Positions 16,800 through 27,500 are shown, numbered from the stretch's first letter. The stretch is DNA of 64,000 nt from DATMER01 sp963741305 (GCA_963741305.1 CAVUHL010000003.1:3286001-3350000); one strand, 5' to 3'. Notes: generated by a model not told the origin, from the letters alone. Numbers and translations are program-made.

Positions 16800-18566
16800 C
16801 TACCTTGAAGCCGCCGCTTTCGCTTGGATGACCTGTGAATCCGAGCGGCTCGGCCGCGGCCGGATCTCCCCGGCCTCGAACGCGCGCAGGAAGGCAGTGA
16901 CGATCTTGGCGTCGAAACGGCTGCCGGTGAGCTTCTTGATCGTCTCCACCGCGTAGTCCAGGCTGAAGGCCTGCTGGTACGGCCGGTTCGTGGTGATGGC
17001 GTCGAACGTATCCGCCACGCCGATGATCCGGCCGTAGAGCGGGATCTGCTCGCCCTTGAGCCCGTCCGGATAGCCGCGGCCGTTCCAGGCCTCGTGATGC
17101 GAGCGGATGCCGGGCACCATCTCCTTGAGCTGCTCGATCGGCGTCATGATCTCGGCGCCGATCACGGTGTGCAGCTTCATCCTGTCGAACTCTTCCGCGG
17201 TGAGCTTGCCCTCCTTGAGGAGGACCTGGTCCTCGACGCCGATCTTGCCGACGTCGTGGAGGAGCCCGCTGATCCAGACCTTGTGCTGGACCTCCTCGGG
17301 GAGCTGCATGTAGCGCGCGATCGTGCGGCTGAAGGCCGCGACGCGCTCCGAGTGACCGCGGGTGTAGGGGTCCTTGGCGTCGATCGCAGCCACGAAGGCG
17401 CGCATGGAGCCGATGAAGAGCTCGCGGTTCTGCTGCGCCGCCTGCCGGAGCTGCTGGACATAGCGCTCGACATGGCCGCTCATCTGGTTGAAGTCTTCAG
17501 CCAGGTCCGCGAACTCGAAGGTCAGCCCCTGGGTCTCGATCTGGCCACCGAACTTGCCGGCCGCGATCTCGTGCGTGGTCTCGGCGAGCCGCTGGATGGG
17601 ACGGGAGACCCAGCGCGCGGCCACGTAGGCGAACGAGAGCGCGAGGGCCACCAGGAGCACAGTCGAGAGCACGGTCTGATAGATCATCCGGTCGACCGCG
17701 GCGAACGCCGTGGAGAGCGGCTTCTGCACCACGACACCCCACCCGCTCGCCTCGACCGCGCTCACCTGCACCAGGATTTCCTGCGGGCCGTCGTCGGTGA
17801 CGGCCTCGTACTCGCGGGTGAGGCTCACCGGCCGCTCCACGAACTGCGGCAGGACCGTCTTCTTGAGGACCTCCTCCTTGGCCGGATCGCTGCCGTCGGA
17901 CCACAACACCTGGCCTTGGCGGTCGACCAGGAAGAGGGCGACACCCGCGCTCACCTCGGCGCCGAGGACCTCCTCCAGCGGCTGGAAGCGGATCAGGGCC
18001 ATGACCACGAGGAGCTGGCCGTCGGCGCCCCGCAGCGGGATCGCCAGGGCAGCGAGCGGCTCGGCGGTCTTTCCCATGTCCACGAAGCGGTAGATCGGGT
18101 CGGACGACTTCTGCTGCCGGGCCTGCTGGAAGGCCTCGTCCATTGCCACGCGGGCGGGCGCTCCCAGGTTCCCTGGGGCGAGCAGGGGGCCGCCGCCGCT
18201 CTCGTCCACGATGCGCAGCGCTATGAGGCCTTCGCTTTCGAGCACGAACCGCTTCAGGTGGCCGCTCACCCAGGGCTCGCGCAGGCGGTCGTCCATGCGG
18301 GTGGCGCCCGGCGCGACCAGGAGCCCGGCGCCCAGCTCGCGGAGCGGACGCTGCACCGTCTCCAGGTAGGCGGAAACTTCCTTGGCGAGCACGCCGGCCT
18401 TGCGGATCAGGAAGTCGCGCTCGGAGTTGCGCAGAACCTCCTCGTTTTTCTGGATGAGCAGAAAGCTGCTGATCAGCAGCGGGATGATGCCGGAGAGCAG
18501 CAGCACCAGAAGGAGGGCGTGCCGCACCTTCAGTCTGCGAAGAAAGCTTCGGCCTTGCGTCGTCAT
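16800..18566 (-). CDS. Membrane sensor with HAMP and HD-GYP phosphodiesterase domain
   Basis: 588 residues. A membrane helix (about 17-37) is followed by a periplasmic sensor region of roughly 250 residues, a second helix (near IYQTVLSTVLLVALALSF), a HAMP domain (RWVSRPIQRLAETTHEIAAG) and a C-terminal HD-GYP domain. The metal motif HDVGKIG and the RGYPDGL triad are intact, so c-di-GMP hydrolysis is expected. ATG 18566 is chosen because the 38 upstream codons lack protein character and run into the gap after aroB. It is co-directional with aroB (31 bp) and the Roadblock gene (12 bp). Confidence 0.88.
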   Translation of the reverse strand: MTTQGRSFLRRLKVRHALLLVLLLSGIIPLLISSFLLIQKNEEVLRNSERDFLIRKAGVLAKEVSAYLETVQRPLRELGAGLLVAPGATRMDDRLREPWVSGHLKRFVLESEGLIALRIVDESGGGPLLAPGNLGAPARVAMDEAFQQARQQKSSDPIYRFVDMGKTAEPLAALAIPLRGADGQLLVVMALIRFQPLEEVLGAEVSAGVALFLVDRQGQVLWSDGSDPAKEEVLKKTVLPQFVERPVSLTREYEAVTDDGPQEILVQVSAVEASGWGVVVQKPLSTAFAAVDRMIYQTVLSTVLLVALALSFAYVAARWVSRPIQRLAETTHEIAAGKFGGQIETQGLTFEFADLAEDFNQMSGHVERYVQQLRQAAQQNRELFIGSMRAFVAAIDAKDPYTRGHSERVAAFSRTIARYMQLPEEVQHKVWISGLLHDVGKIGVEDQVLLKEGKLTAEEFDRMKLHTVIGAEIMTPIEQLKEMVPGIRSHHEAWNGRGYPDGLKGEQIPLYGRIIGVADTFDAITTNRPYQQAFSLDYAVETIKKLTGSRFDAKIVTAFLRAFEAGEIRPRPSRSDSQVIQAKAAASR

Positions 18567-18597
18567 TCTTTCATCGGGCTCGTTACAACTCGTCGGA

Positions 18598-19674
18598 TTA
18601 TATCCGATTGTCGATGAAACCTCTAAGCTCCTCGGCCACCACGTCCATCCCGATCCCCTCGGCCATTCTCCCTTGGCCAAGCGCGGCGGGAAGAACCCAG
18701 GTCAGCCCGGACTCCCGCGCCTTCTTGTCGCGCGCCATCAGGGAAATCAGCTCGCCGGGATCGAGGGGCGGGAGCGGGGGCAGTCCGAAGCGGCCGAGTA
18801 GGTCCGAGAGGCGGCGGGCGAAGGCGGGGTCGAGGCCTTCGCGGACGGCAAGGCGCAGGGCGAAAAGGATGCCGTAGCCCACCGCCTCGCCATGCCGGAG
18901 CCCCGAGTAGCCGCAGGCAGACTCGATGGCGTGGCCGAGGGTATGGCCAAAGTTGAGCAACCGCCGGTCTCCCTGTTCGGTGGGATCGCGCTCGACCACC
19001 CCGATCTTGGCCGCGGCCGCCGCGGCAACCACGGGATCCAGCTCGGCCGCGTCGCCAGATAGGAGAAGGTCGAGCCGCTCCTCCACCCGGGCCAGGAGAT
19101 CGGGATCGAGGAGCGCGGCCATCTTGACCACCTCGACGAGCCCGGAGCGCAGCTCTTCCCGGGGCAGGGTCGGCAGGACCGAGGTGTCGCAGACCACGAA
19201 GGCAGGGTGATGGAAGAGGCCGACCGTGTTCTTGCCGCCGGGGAGGTCCACCCCGGTCTTGCCGCCGATCGCGGCGTCCACCTGGGCGAGGAGGGTGGTA
19301 GGGATCTGCGTGAAGGAGATACCGCGCAGGAAGCAACCGGCGGCGAAGCCCGCCAGATCGCCAACGCTGCCGCCGCCGAACGCGACCACCCGGCTGTCGC
19401 GCTTGCCGCCGGCCTCCAGCATGGCATTCCAGAGCCGCTCGGCCGAGGAAACCGTCTTGGCAGGCTCCCCCTCCTCCACTTCCAAGACCACCCACCGCCC
19501 CGCATTGGACCGAAGCGGCTCCAGCCGCGAGCCGTGCAGCCCGAGCACCCTCGGCGTGCTGACGAGGAAGACTGTCCGTCCGGAGAGCCACCCGGCAAGC
19601 TGGCCGTGAGCGGAGGCCAGGGCGTCCTTCCCCACCAGCACGGGGGTGGAGCCGGACGGGTGGCGGAGGATCAC
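18598..19674 (-). CDS. aroB: 3-dehydroquinate synthase
   Basis: A 358-residue NAD- and Zn-dependent enzyme that converts DAHP to 3-dehydroquinate, the second step of the shikimate pathway. Signature stretches are FGGGSVGDLAGF, IPTTLLAQVDAAIGGKTG, LPGGKNTVGLFHHP and the metal-binding LLNFGHTLGHAIE with LRHGEAVGYG. The start is GTG 19674: GTGA overlaps the aspS stop, with AAGGA a few bases upstream. A much longer frame runs on through aspS and is an artefact. aroC, a later step of the same pathway, is elsewhere in the window (36525). Confidence 0.93.
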   Translation of the reverse strand: MILRHPSGSTPVLVGKDALASAHGQLAGWLSGRTVFLVSTPRVLGLHGSRLEPLRSNAGRWVVLEVEEGEPAKTVSSAERLWNAMLEAGGKRDSRVVAFGGGSVGDLAGFAAGCFLRGISFTQIPTTLLAQVDAAIGGKTGVDLPGGKNTVGLFHHPAFVVCDTSVLPTLPREELRSGLVEVVKMAALLDPDLLARVEERLDLLLSGDAAELDPVVAAAAAAKIGVVERDPTEQGDRRLLNFGHTLGHAIESACGYSGLRHGEAVGYGILFALRLAVREGLDPAFARRLSDLLGRFGLPPLPPLDPGELISLMARDKKARESGLTWVLPAALGQGRMAEGIGMDVVAEELRGFIDNRI

Positions 19675-21431
19675 TCCTTTTCCTTCACCACTGCGATCCC
19701 CAGCTCGTCGAGCTGCTTGGGATCGACCTCGGACGGTGCATCGGTCATGAGGTCGGTGGCCGAAGCGGTCTTGGGGAAGGCGATCACGTCGCGGATGGTG
19801 TTCAGACCGGCGAGGAGCATCACGAGGCGGTCCAGGCCCAGGGCGAGGCCGCCGTGTGGCGGCGCGCCGTAGCGCAGCGCTTCCAGGAAGAAGCCGAAGC
19901 GGGCCTCGGCCTCTTCGGCGCCGATGCCGAGCAGGCGGAACATCCGGCTTTGCACCTCCGTGTCGTGGATTCGGATCGAGCCGCCGCCCAGCTCGATTCC
20001 GTTGAGCACCACGTCGTAGGCCCGCGAGCGGACCGCACCGGGATCGCTGTCCAGCTTGTCCAGGTCCCGGGGGTCCGGGCTCGTGAACGGGTGGTGGGTC
20101 GAGTACCAGCGGCCCTCCTCCTCGTTCCACTCCAGCAGGGGAAACTCGGTTACCCACAGGAACTCGTGCCTGCCCTGTGGGATCAGCTTGTAGTGCCTGG
20201 CCAGCTCCAGCCGAAGTGTGCCGAGCGCATTGGCCGCCACGGATGCGGGACCGGCGACGATCAGCGCGAGCCCGCCCTCCTCCAGGCCGAGAGCCTCGGC
20301 CGCGCCTTCCAGCTCTGCCTGGGTCAGAGCGTTCTTCACCTGGAAGACGATCTCCCCCGCCTTCCTCCTCAAGGTGAGGACGCCCGCGGCGCCGTTCCGG
20401 CGGGCGATCTCGACCCAGCCGTCCACCTCCTTGCGGCTCGCCTCGGCGGCCCCGGGCACTGCAAAGCCGCGGATTGCAGGCGCTTCCTGGAAGCCCCGGA
20501 AGGCGCTGCCGCGCAGGAGACCGGTGAGGTCCGCGATCTCCAGCCCGAAACGCAGGTCGGGCCGGTCGCTGCCGTAGCGCGCCATGGCCTCGGCGTAGGT
20601 CATACGCGGGAAGGGCGACGGCGGCTGGATTCCACCGAGCGGGAAGATGCGGTGGAAGAGCCCCTCGATCAGCTCGTAGACGTCCTCCTCCGTGGGAAAG
20701 GACATCTCCACGTCGATCTGGGTGAACTCCAGCTGGCGGTCGGCGCGCAGGGCCTCGTCGCGGAAGCAGCGGGCAATTTGAACATAGCGCTCGAACCCGG
20801 AGACCATGAGGATCTGCTTGAAGAGCTGCGGCGATTGTGGAAGAGCGTAGAAGCTGCCCCGGCGCGCCCGCGAGGGCACCAGGAAGTCGCGCGCGCCTTC
20901 GGGGGTGGACCGGGTGAGGATCGGCGTCTCCACGTCCACGAAGTCGTGCTCGTGGAAATACCGGCGGACCTCCATCGTCACCTTGTCGCGCAGGAGGAGG
21001 TTGCGTTGCAGCTCCTGCCGGCGGAGGTCGAGGTAGCGGTAGCGCAGGCGGACCTCTTCGGAGACCTCGGCCTTGCCGTCCAAAGCAAAGGGGAGCGGCT
21101 CGGAGCGCGACAGCACCTGGGCGTTGCGGGCGATCACCTCGACCTCGCCGGTGGGCAGGTCGCGGTTCACGTTCTCGGGCGCGCGGCGGACCACGTCTCC
21201 CTCGACCTCCACGACCCACTCGTTGCGCACGGGATCGAGGACCCGCGCCGCCTCGGGCTCGTACTCGGGCGTCACCACGACCTGCACGATGCCGCTGCGG
21301 TCGCGGAGGTTCAGGAAGATGACGCCGCCATGATCGCGCCGCCGCTGCACCCACGCCTGCAGGCGCACCCGGGTGCCGACATCCTCCCCCGTGATCGTCC
21401 CTGCTCCCCGCCGCTTCAGAGTCTCAGCCAT
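19671..21431 (-). CDS. aspS: Aspartyl-tRNA synthetase, bacterial type
   Basis: 586 residues, class II synthetase with an N-terminal OB anticodon-binding domain (RVRLQAWVQRRRDHGGVIFLNLRDR), catalytic core (RYRYLDLRR, then VETPILTRSTPEGARDFLVPSR), the bacterial GAD insertion, and motif 3 GLALGLDRLVMLL. The length and the GAD domain fit bacterial AspRS. Whether it is discriminating (Asp only) or also charges tRNA-Asn cannot be judged here. Six bases separate it from the upstream carbonic-anhydrase-like gene, and it overlaps aroB. Confidence 0.95.
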   Translation of the reverse strand: MAETLKRRGAGTITGEDVGTRVRLQAWVQRRRDHGGVIFLNLRDRSGIVQVVVTPEYEPEAARVLDPVRNEWVVEVEGDVVRRAPENVNRDLPTGEVEVIARNAQVLSRSEPLPFALDGKAEVSEEVRLRYRYLDLRRQELQRNLLLRDKVTMEVRRYFHEHDFVDVETPILTRSTPEGARDFLVPSRARRGSFYALPQSPQLFKQILMVSGFERYVQIARCFRDEALRADRQLEFTQIDVEMSFPTEEDVYELIEGLFHRIFPLGGIQPPSPFPRMTYAEAMARYGSDRPDLRFGLEIADLTGLLRGSAFRGFQEAPAIRGFAVPGAAEASRKEVDGWVEIARRNGAAGVLTLRRKAGEIVFQVKNALTQAELEGAAEALGLEEGGLALIVAGPASVAANALGTLRLELARHYKLIPQGRHEFLWVTEFPLLEWNEEEGRWYSTHHPFTSPDPRDLDKLDSDPGAVRSRAYDVVLNGIELGGGSIRIHDTEVQSRMFRLLGIGAEEAEARFGFFLEALRYGAPPHGGLALGLDRLVMLLAGLNTIRDVIAFPKTASATDLMTDAPSEVDPKQLDELGIAVVKEKE

Positions 21432-21437
21432 ATCCCT

Positions 21438-21962
21438 TCATTCCTGCGGGAAGATCCCGCGGTATTGCTCTTTCAGTTGGGCGTAGCGCGCGGCCGTGTC
21501 GGAGATGCGCTGCGTCTCCTCCTCCGTGAGAGGCCGGACGGGCCGCGCCGGGATGCCCAGGGCGAGATGCCCGGCCGGGATCCGATGCCCCGGCGCCACC
21601 ACGGCTCCGGCGCCCACCATGGCGCCACGCTCGATGACCGCTCCGTCGAGGACGCGGGCGCCGATGCCGATCAGCACGCCATCCTCCACCGTGCAACCGT
21701 GGACGACCGCGCTGTGCCCCACCACCACCCCCTCGCCGATGACGAGGCGGTGATGAAGGTGGGCGACGTGCAGCACCGTGCCGTCCTGGATGTTCGTCCG
21801 CGCCCCGATGCGGATGGAGTTGACGTCGCCCCGCGCCACGGTGTGAAACCAGAAGGAGACGTCGTCCCCAAGCTCCACGTCGCCCACGACGTAAGCTCCC
21901 GGCGCGATGAAGACCCGGGCCCCCAGTTTGGGAAGGATGCCCTGGAACGGATGGATCGGCAT
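21438..21962 (-). CDS. Gamma-carbonic anhydrase-like hexapeptide-repeat protein
   Basis: 174 residues forming a left-handed beta helix. Hexapeptide repeats run from about 15 to 135 (for example FIAPGAYVVGDVELGDD and GVLIGIGARVLDGAVIERGA). The family positions for Zn are occupied by His residues in LHVAHLHHRL and VVGHSAVVHGC, so metal binding is plausible. Members include Cam and YrdA; many lack measured anhydrase activity. It leads the long minus-strand run, and its start is 54 bp from the divergent glycosyltransferase. Confidence 0.85.
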   Translation of the reverse strand: MPIHPFQGILPKLGARVFIAPGAYVVGDVELGDDVSFWFHTVARGDVNSIRIGARTNIQDGTVLHVAHLHHRLVIGEGVVVGHSAVVHGCTVEDGVLIGIGARVLDGAVIERGAMVGAGAVVAPGHRIPAGHLALGIPARPVRPLTEEETQRISDTAARYAQLKEQYRGIFPQE

Positions 21963-22016
21963 GACGAGCGCCGGCCCTTGGGGGCCGACTCCCGAAGCAT
22001 GGCATAAAATCCGCCG

Positions 22017-22715
22017 GTGTCCAAAGCAATCGACGCCGTGATCCCCGCTCTCAATGAGGAGCGCTCACTTCCCAAAGTCCTCGCCGACATCCCCCGGCCG
22101 CCAGTTCGCAGGGTCGTAGTGGCAGACAACGGCTCCACGGATGGCACCGCGCGGGTGGCCCGCGAGGGCGGAGCCGAGGTCATCCCCGCGCCCCGGCGGG
22201 GATACGGCAGCGCCTGCCTGGCCGGGCTCGACCATGTGCGCCGCACGGGGCCTCCGGACATCGTAGTGTTCGTGGATGCCGACTGGTCGGATCATGCCGA
22301 GGAGCTGCCCAGCCTGATCGCCCCGATCCTGGCCGGCAAGGCTGACCTGGTGATCGGCTCGCGCATCCTGGGCCGGCGCGAGCCCGGCGCCCTGCTTCCC
22401 CAGGCGCGGGCCGGCAACCTCGTCGCCTGCGCGATGATCCGTCTCCTCTACGGCCACCGCTTCACCGACCTCGGGCCCTTCCGGGCGATCCGTTGGGAGG
22501 CTTTGGAGCGGCTGAAGATGTCCGACCCGAACTTCGGCTGGACGGCCGAGATGCAGGTCAAGGCGCTGCGCCACGGGCTCCGCTGTACCGAGGTACCGGT
22601 CTCCTACCGCCGCCGGGTTGGCGTCTCCAAGATCACCGGCACCGTGTCGGGGACGGTCCGCGCCGGCTATAAGATCCTCTGGACCGTTCTGCGTTACAGC
22701 AAAGGGAAGAGATGA
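22017..22715 (+). CDS. Family 2 glycosyltransferase, dolichyl-phosphate-mannose-synthase type
   Basis: A 232-residue GT-A enzyme with no membrane segment. The N-terminal DAVIPALNEERSLPKVL and VADNGSTDGTARVA bind the nucleotide, the DXD-like motif is FVDADWSDH, and RFTDLGPFRAIRW with YRRRVGVSKITGTVSG near the C-terminus is typical of polyprenyl-phosphate glycosyltransferases. The sugar and acceptor are unknown. The start is GTG 22017. Its stop overlaps the start of the thioesterase (ATGA), so the two are translated together. Confidence 0.88.
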   Translation: MSKAIDAVIPALNEERSLPKVLADIPRPPVRRVVVADNGSTDGTARVAREGGAEVIPAPRRGYGSACLAGLDHVRRTGPPDIVVFVDADWSDHAEELPSLIAPILAGKADLVIGSRILGRREPGALLPQARAGNLVACAMIRLLYGHRFTDLGPFRAIRWEALERLKMSDPNFGWTAEMQVKALRHGLRCTEVPVSYRRRVGVSKITGTVSGTVRAGYKILWTVLRYSKGKR

Positions 22716-23137
22716 CAGAGCCCGTCCGCATCGAAACCGAGATCGAGGTGCGCTATGCCGAGACCGACCAGATGGGCGTGGTCCATCATGCCAACTACGT
22801 GGTCTGGTTCGAGCTCGCCCGCACCCGCCTCTGCGCCGTGTCAGGCTTCCACTACGCGGACATCGAGAAGATGGGCTATCTCCTCATGGTGACCGGCGTC
22901 CAGGCCTCCTATCGGAGGCCGGCGCGCTACGGCGACACGGTGAAGGTGGCCTGCTGGAACGACCGCCTGGGGAGCCGGGGCCTTCACTTCGCCTACGAGG
23001 TCCGCAAAGGGGACGAGGTCCTGGTCACGGGCGCCACCGAGCACATCTGGGTCGAGACGGCCTCGGGCAAGCCGTGCCGCATGCCCGAGCCGCTCCGGGA
23101 GCCCTTCCGGAAATTGGCCGGACTCCCGCCGGGTTGA
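22712..23137 (+). CDS. Hotdog-fold acyl-CoA thioesterase, YbgC/FadM type
   Basis: 141 residues. The active-site stretch RYAETDQMGVVHHANYVVWFE (with Asp19) is typical of the 4HBT/YbgC branch that hydrolyses acyl-CoA or acyl-ACP thioesters. YLLMVTGVQASYRRPARYGD is the usual central strand. Length is standard. It is coupled to the glycosyltransferase upstream; the RND adaptor gene begins about 85 bases later, probably as a separate unit. Confidence 0.88.
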   Translation: MTEPVRIETEIEVRYAETDQMGVVHHANYVVWFELARTRLCAVSGFHYADIEKMGYLLMVTGVQASYRRPARYGDTVKVACWNDRLGSRGLHFAYEVRKGDEVLVTGATEHIWVETASGKPCRMPEPLREPFRKLAGLPPG

Positions 23138-23221
23138 TTTTTACAGCCCCATTACAACTGCATCCGGGGGGGCGTGCTAGATTTTGGAAGGATGCTGCCG
23201 GGCGGCGGCAAGTCCTTTGCC

Positions 23222-24496
23222 ATGAATAAAAAACTCCTGATCCGCGGCGCTCTTCTGCTCCTCGCCCTGGTGGCGGGCTACCTCCTCGTCACCACCGGTG
23301 GGGAGGACTCCGAATCCGGACAGGGACCTGGCGGGGGGGGCGGCGGCATGGCCCGGGGAGGCGGTCCTGGCGGAGGCGGCTTCGGCCCGGCCTCGGTCGA
23401 GGTCGCCTCGGTAAGCCGCGGCGACTTCGTGGCCAGCGCCGAGTTCGTCGGCACCCTGCAAGCCAGGGCCACGGCCGACCTCTACGCCAAGCTCAACGGC
23501 CAGCTCCAGGAGATGCGGGTGAATACCGGCGACCGCGTGAGCGCCGGCCAGGTGCTCGCGCGCATCGATCCCGGCGAGTTGAACGAACGGGTGCAGCAGG
23601 CCCAGGCAGCCCAGCGCATGGCCGAGGCCACCCTGGGCGAGCGCAGGGCAGCCCTGGGCATTGCCCGCTCCACGGCCGAGCGCACCCGCGCCCTCTTCGA
23701 GCAGCAGCTCGTGTCCCAGCAGCAGAACGATCAGGCCCAGGCAGAGATGCAGGGTGCCGCGGCCCAGGTGCAGGTGGCCGAGGCGTCGGTCTCCCAGGCC
23801 CGCGCCAACGTGGGCGCGGCTCGCGCCGAGCTCGAAAAGGCCCTGATCACCGCCCCGTTCTCCGGGGTCATCGGCAAGCGCTACCTGGACAAAGGCGCCT
23901 TCGCGGCGACGAACCGGCCGGTCTTCTCCGTGGTCGACCTGTCCACGATCAAGACGACCGTGCCTCTGACCGAGAAGGACGCGGGCCGCGTGCGCGTGGG
24001 CCAGGCGGCGACCGTTACCCTGGAATCCGATCCCGCGGCCCGCTTCCAGGGGACCGTGGCGCGCATCGCCTCGGTCTTCGATCCGAACACGAACACCACC
24101 GAGGCCGAGGTCGAGATCGCCAACGCGGACGGCCGGCTCAAGCCCGGCATGTTCGCCAACGTCTCCATCGCCTTTGCCGTCGAGCCCGGGGCGCTGCTCG
24201 TGCCCCGCTCCGCCGTGGTCGAGGACGAGCGCGACACCTTCCTGTTCGTGGCCGAGAAATCGGCCGCGCCGCCCGGTCCGCCGGACGCGAAAGAGGAAGG
24301 CCCGAGCCGTCCCTCCTGGACTGCCAAGCGGGTGGCGGTCAAGCGCATCGGCACCGGCACCGACCCGAAGCGCGACCAGGTCGCCATCGAGGGCCCGGTC
24401 CAGCCCGGGCAGAGCGTGATCACCCTGGGCCAGCAGGAGCTGCGGGACGGCGCGCCGGTGATGATTTCCGAAGCCAGGACTGCCTCAGGCACCTGA
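23222..24496 (+). CDS. RND efflux periplasmic adaptor (membrane fusion protein)
   Basis: 424 residues from ATG 23222, which starts a normal signal anchor (KKLLIRGALLLLALVAGYLLV). A GTG at 23174 would add 16 residues without improving it. After a Gly-rich linker come the barrel-sandwich half (SAEFVGTLQARATADLYAKL), a long alpha hairpin (about 105-215) and the closing half (ALITAPFSGVIGKRYLDKGAF), then beta-barrel and membrane-proximal domains. It connects the inner-membrane pump encoded 12 bp downstream to an outer-membrane channel, which is not in the window. Confidence 0.92.
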   Translation: MNKKLLIRGALLLLALVAGYLLVTTGGEDSESGQGPGGGGGGMARGGGPGGGGFGPASVEVASVSRGDFVASAEFVGTLQARATADLYAKLNGQLQEMRVNTGDRVSAGQVLARIDPGELNERVQQAQAAQRMAEATLGERRAALGIARSTAERTRALFEQQLVSQQQNDQAQAEMQGAAAQVQVAEASVSQARANVGAARAELEKALITAPFSGVIGKRYLDKGAFAATNRPVFSVVDLSTIKTTVPLTEKDAGRVRVGQAATVTLESDPAARFQGTVARIASVFDPNTNTTEAEVEIANADGRLKPGMFANVSIAFAVEPGALLVPRSAVVEDERDTFLFVAEKSAAPPGPPDAKEEGPSRPSWTAKRVAVKRIGTGTDPKRDQVAIEGPVQPGQSVITLGQQELRDGAPVMISEARTASGT

Positions 24497-24508
24497 GGAG
24501 AAAAGCCG

Positions 24509-27500
24509 ATGAGCCTCGCCAGCGCAGCCGTCAAGCGCCCCGTCGCCACCACCATGGCGGTGCTGATCGTCGTCCTGTTCGGCACGGTCGCCCTCCTCCA
24601 GCTCCCCATCGACCTCCTCCCCGAGGTGACCAATCCCACGCTCACGGTGCGGACCGACTACCCCAACGTGGGCCCGCAGGAGGTGGAAGACCTGGTCACC
24701 CGGCCGATCGAGGAGGCCGTGGCGGCCATCGCGGGCGTAGAAAGCATCAACTCCAACTCGTCCGAAGGCGAGTCCCAGGTGCGCATCCTCTTCTCCTGGG
24801 GGACCGACCTGGACGCCGCGGCCGAGGAGGTGCGCAGCCGCGTCGAGCGCGTCAAGGGGCAGCTCCCCGAGGAGGCGGAGACCCCGTCGGTCTTCAAGTT
24901 CGACCTCGCGGCCTTCCCCATCGTCTTCCTGGGCGTGTCGTCGTCGGAGATGAACCCGATCGCCCTGCGTGAGTTCACCGAGGAGCAGATCGAGCGCCGC
25001 CTGGAGCGCGTGCCCGGCGTGGCCTCGGTCGACATCCGCGGCGGCCTGCGGCGGCAGGTCCAGGTCAACCTCGACCGCGACAGGATGCTGGCCCTCGGCC
25101 TCTCGGCGGACCGCATCACCCGCATGCTGCGCGAGGAGAACCTGAACCGGCCAGCGGGCAAGGTCGAAGAGGGCAACCTGGACGTCTTCCTGCGCACCGT
25201 GGGCGAGTACCGCGGCGCCGAGGAGATCGGCTCCACGGTCGTGTCGGTGCGCGAGGGCGTGCCCATCTACCTGCGCGATATCGCTCAAGTCCGCGACGGC
25301 ACCGAGGAGCTCACCTCCATGGTGCGGATCAACCGCCAGCCCGGCATCCGCCTGTCGCTCAACAAGCAGTCGGGGTCCAACACGGTCGAGGTGGCGGATG
25401 CCATCCTCGCCGAGGTAGAGCGGATGAACCAGGACTTCCGCCAGGTGAAGGTGATCCCGATCATCGACACCAGCGGCTACATCCGCGACTCCATGTCCAA
25501 CGTCACCTCGAACGCCCTGGTGGGCGGCCTGCTGGCGGTCCTGGTCCTCTTCTTCTTCCTGCGCTCGGTGCGCTCGACCCTGGTCATCGCCACGGTGACG
25601 CCGATCACCGTCGCCGCCACGTTCGCCCTGATCTACCTGAACGGCTACACGCTCAACATCATGACCTTCGGCGGCCTGGCCCTCGGCGTGGGCATGCTGC
25701 TCGACAACGCCGTGGTGGTGCTGGAGAACATCTTCCGCAAGCGGGAAGAAGGCCTGGAAGCCAATGCCGCCGCCATCGAGGGCACACAGGAGGTGGCGGC
25801 GCCGCTCATCGCCACCACCCTGACCACGATGGTGGTGTTCCTCCCCATCCTGTTCATGAAGGGGATGGCGGGCGTCATGTACCGCCAGCTCGCGGTGGTG
25901 GTGGCCTTCTCGCAGCTCGCCTCGCTGATCGCGGGCCTGACGCTGATCCCTGTCCTCGCCGCGCGCATGCTGCGCCGGGGCGAGGCGCACCCCCACTCCC
26001 GCTGGCAGGCGATCGAGCGCTTCAAGGAGATGAGCGAGAGGAGCCTGGTCTGGCTGGAGGATCACTACCGCCGCGGCATCGAATGGGCGCTCGCCAACCG
26101 CTCGACCGTCGTCGTCGGCTCCGCGGTGCTCGTCGTGCTCAGCCTGCTGGTCGTGCCGCGGATCGGCTCCGAGCTGATGCCTCAGACCGATGAGGGCGAG
26201 GTGCGGATCAACGCCGAGATGGCCGTGGGCACGCGGCTGGAGCTGATGGACGAGACCTTCCACCAGATGGAACAGATCGTGGTCGACGAGGTGCCGGAGC
26301 TGAAGACCATGCTCACCACGGTCGGCGGCGGCGGGGGCTGGCGCGCCTCGGGCGGCCATACCGGCGAGCTGCGGCTGACGCTGGTCGATCCCTCGGAGCG
26401 CGAGCGCAGCTCGGCCGAGGTGGCCGACGCGTTGCGGCGGCGGTTGTCCGCCCTGCCCGGGGCGAAGGTGCGCGCCCGCGAGGGCTCCGGCCTCTTCATC
26501 CTGAACATGGCCCTGGGCGGCGAGGACAACGGCTTGACGGTCGAGGTCCGCGGGCACGACATCGAGACCGGCTACGCCCTGGCCGAGCAGGTGCAGCGGA
26601 CCCTCTCCACGGTGCCGGGGCTGAGCGACGTGCGCATCACCCGCGACCCGGGCCGGCCCGAGCGGATCATGCGGATCAACCGCGACAAGATCGCGCGCAT
26701 GGGCCTCTCCATGGACCAGGTGGCAGGCATTATCGAGACCAACGTGGCGGGCAGCCGCGCGACCGTGCTGCGGCAGGCCGGCCGGGAGTACGACATCGTG
26801 GTGCGCCTGGCCGAGCCCGACCGCGAGCTCCTCGCGGACGTCAACCAGGTCTCCCTGGTCTCCGCCGCGGGCGAGACCGTGCCGCTCCGTAACGTGGTGG
26901 ACGTGCGCTACGCCAAGGGGCCGGTGGTCATCGACCGCAAGGACCAGGAGCGGATCATCAACGTGACCGCCAACGCCGAAGCCGGCCGGGACCTCGGGAG
27001 CCTCGCCGAGGCCGCCCGCACGGCCCTGCGCGAGGTGGACGTGCCCGGCGGCTTCGCGATCGTGGTCGGCGGCGAGTACGAGGAGCAGCAGAAAGCCACG
27101 CGGCAGCTCCTGTGGGCGCTGGCTCTGGCGGTGCTGCTCGTCTACATGGTGATGGCGGCCGAGTTCGAGGACCTGCTGGACCCGTTCGTGGTCATGTTCT
27201 CGGTGCCCACGGCGGCCATAGGCGTGTTCTTCACCATGTGGCTCACGGACACGACGTTCAACATCCAGAGCTACATCGGCATGATCCTGCTGATCGGCAT
27301 CGTGACCAACAACGCCATCGTGCTCATCGACTACGTGAACCTGCTGCGCCGGCAGGAGGGTTTTGCTCTCAGGGAGGCAGTCGTGGAAGGGGGCCGGCGG
27401 CGTCTGCGGCCGATCCTGATGACCACGGCGGCGACCGTGCTCGGCCTGATCCCGCTGGCCCTGGGCATCGGCCAGGGTGCCGAGGTGCAGGCCTCCATGG

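Noticed and set aside
19675..21354. A 918-codon frame ending in aroB
   Set aside because: Its first 560 codons are a shadow of aspS; AroB has its normal length from GTG 19674.
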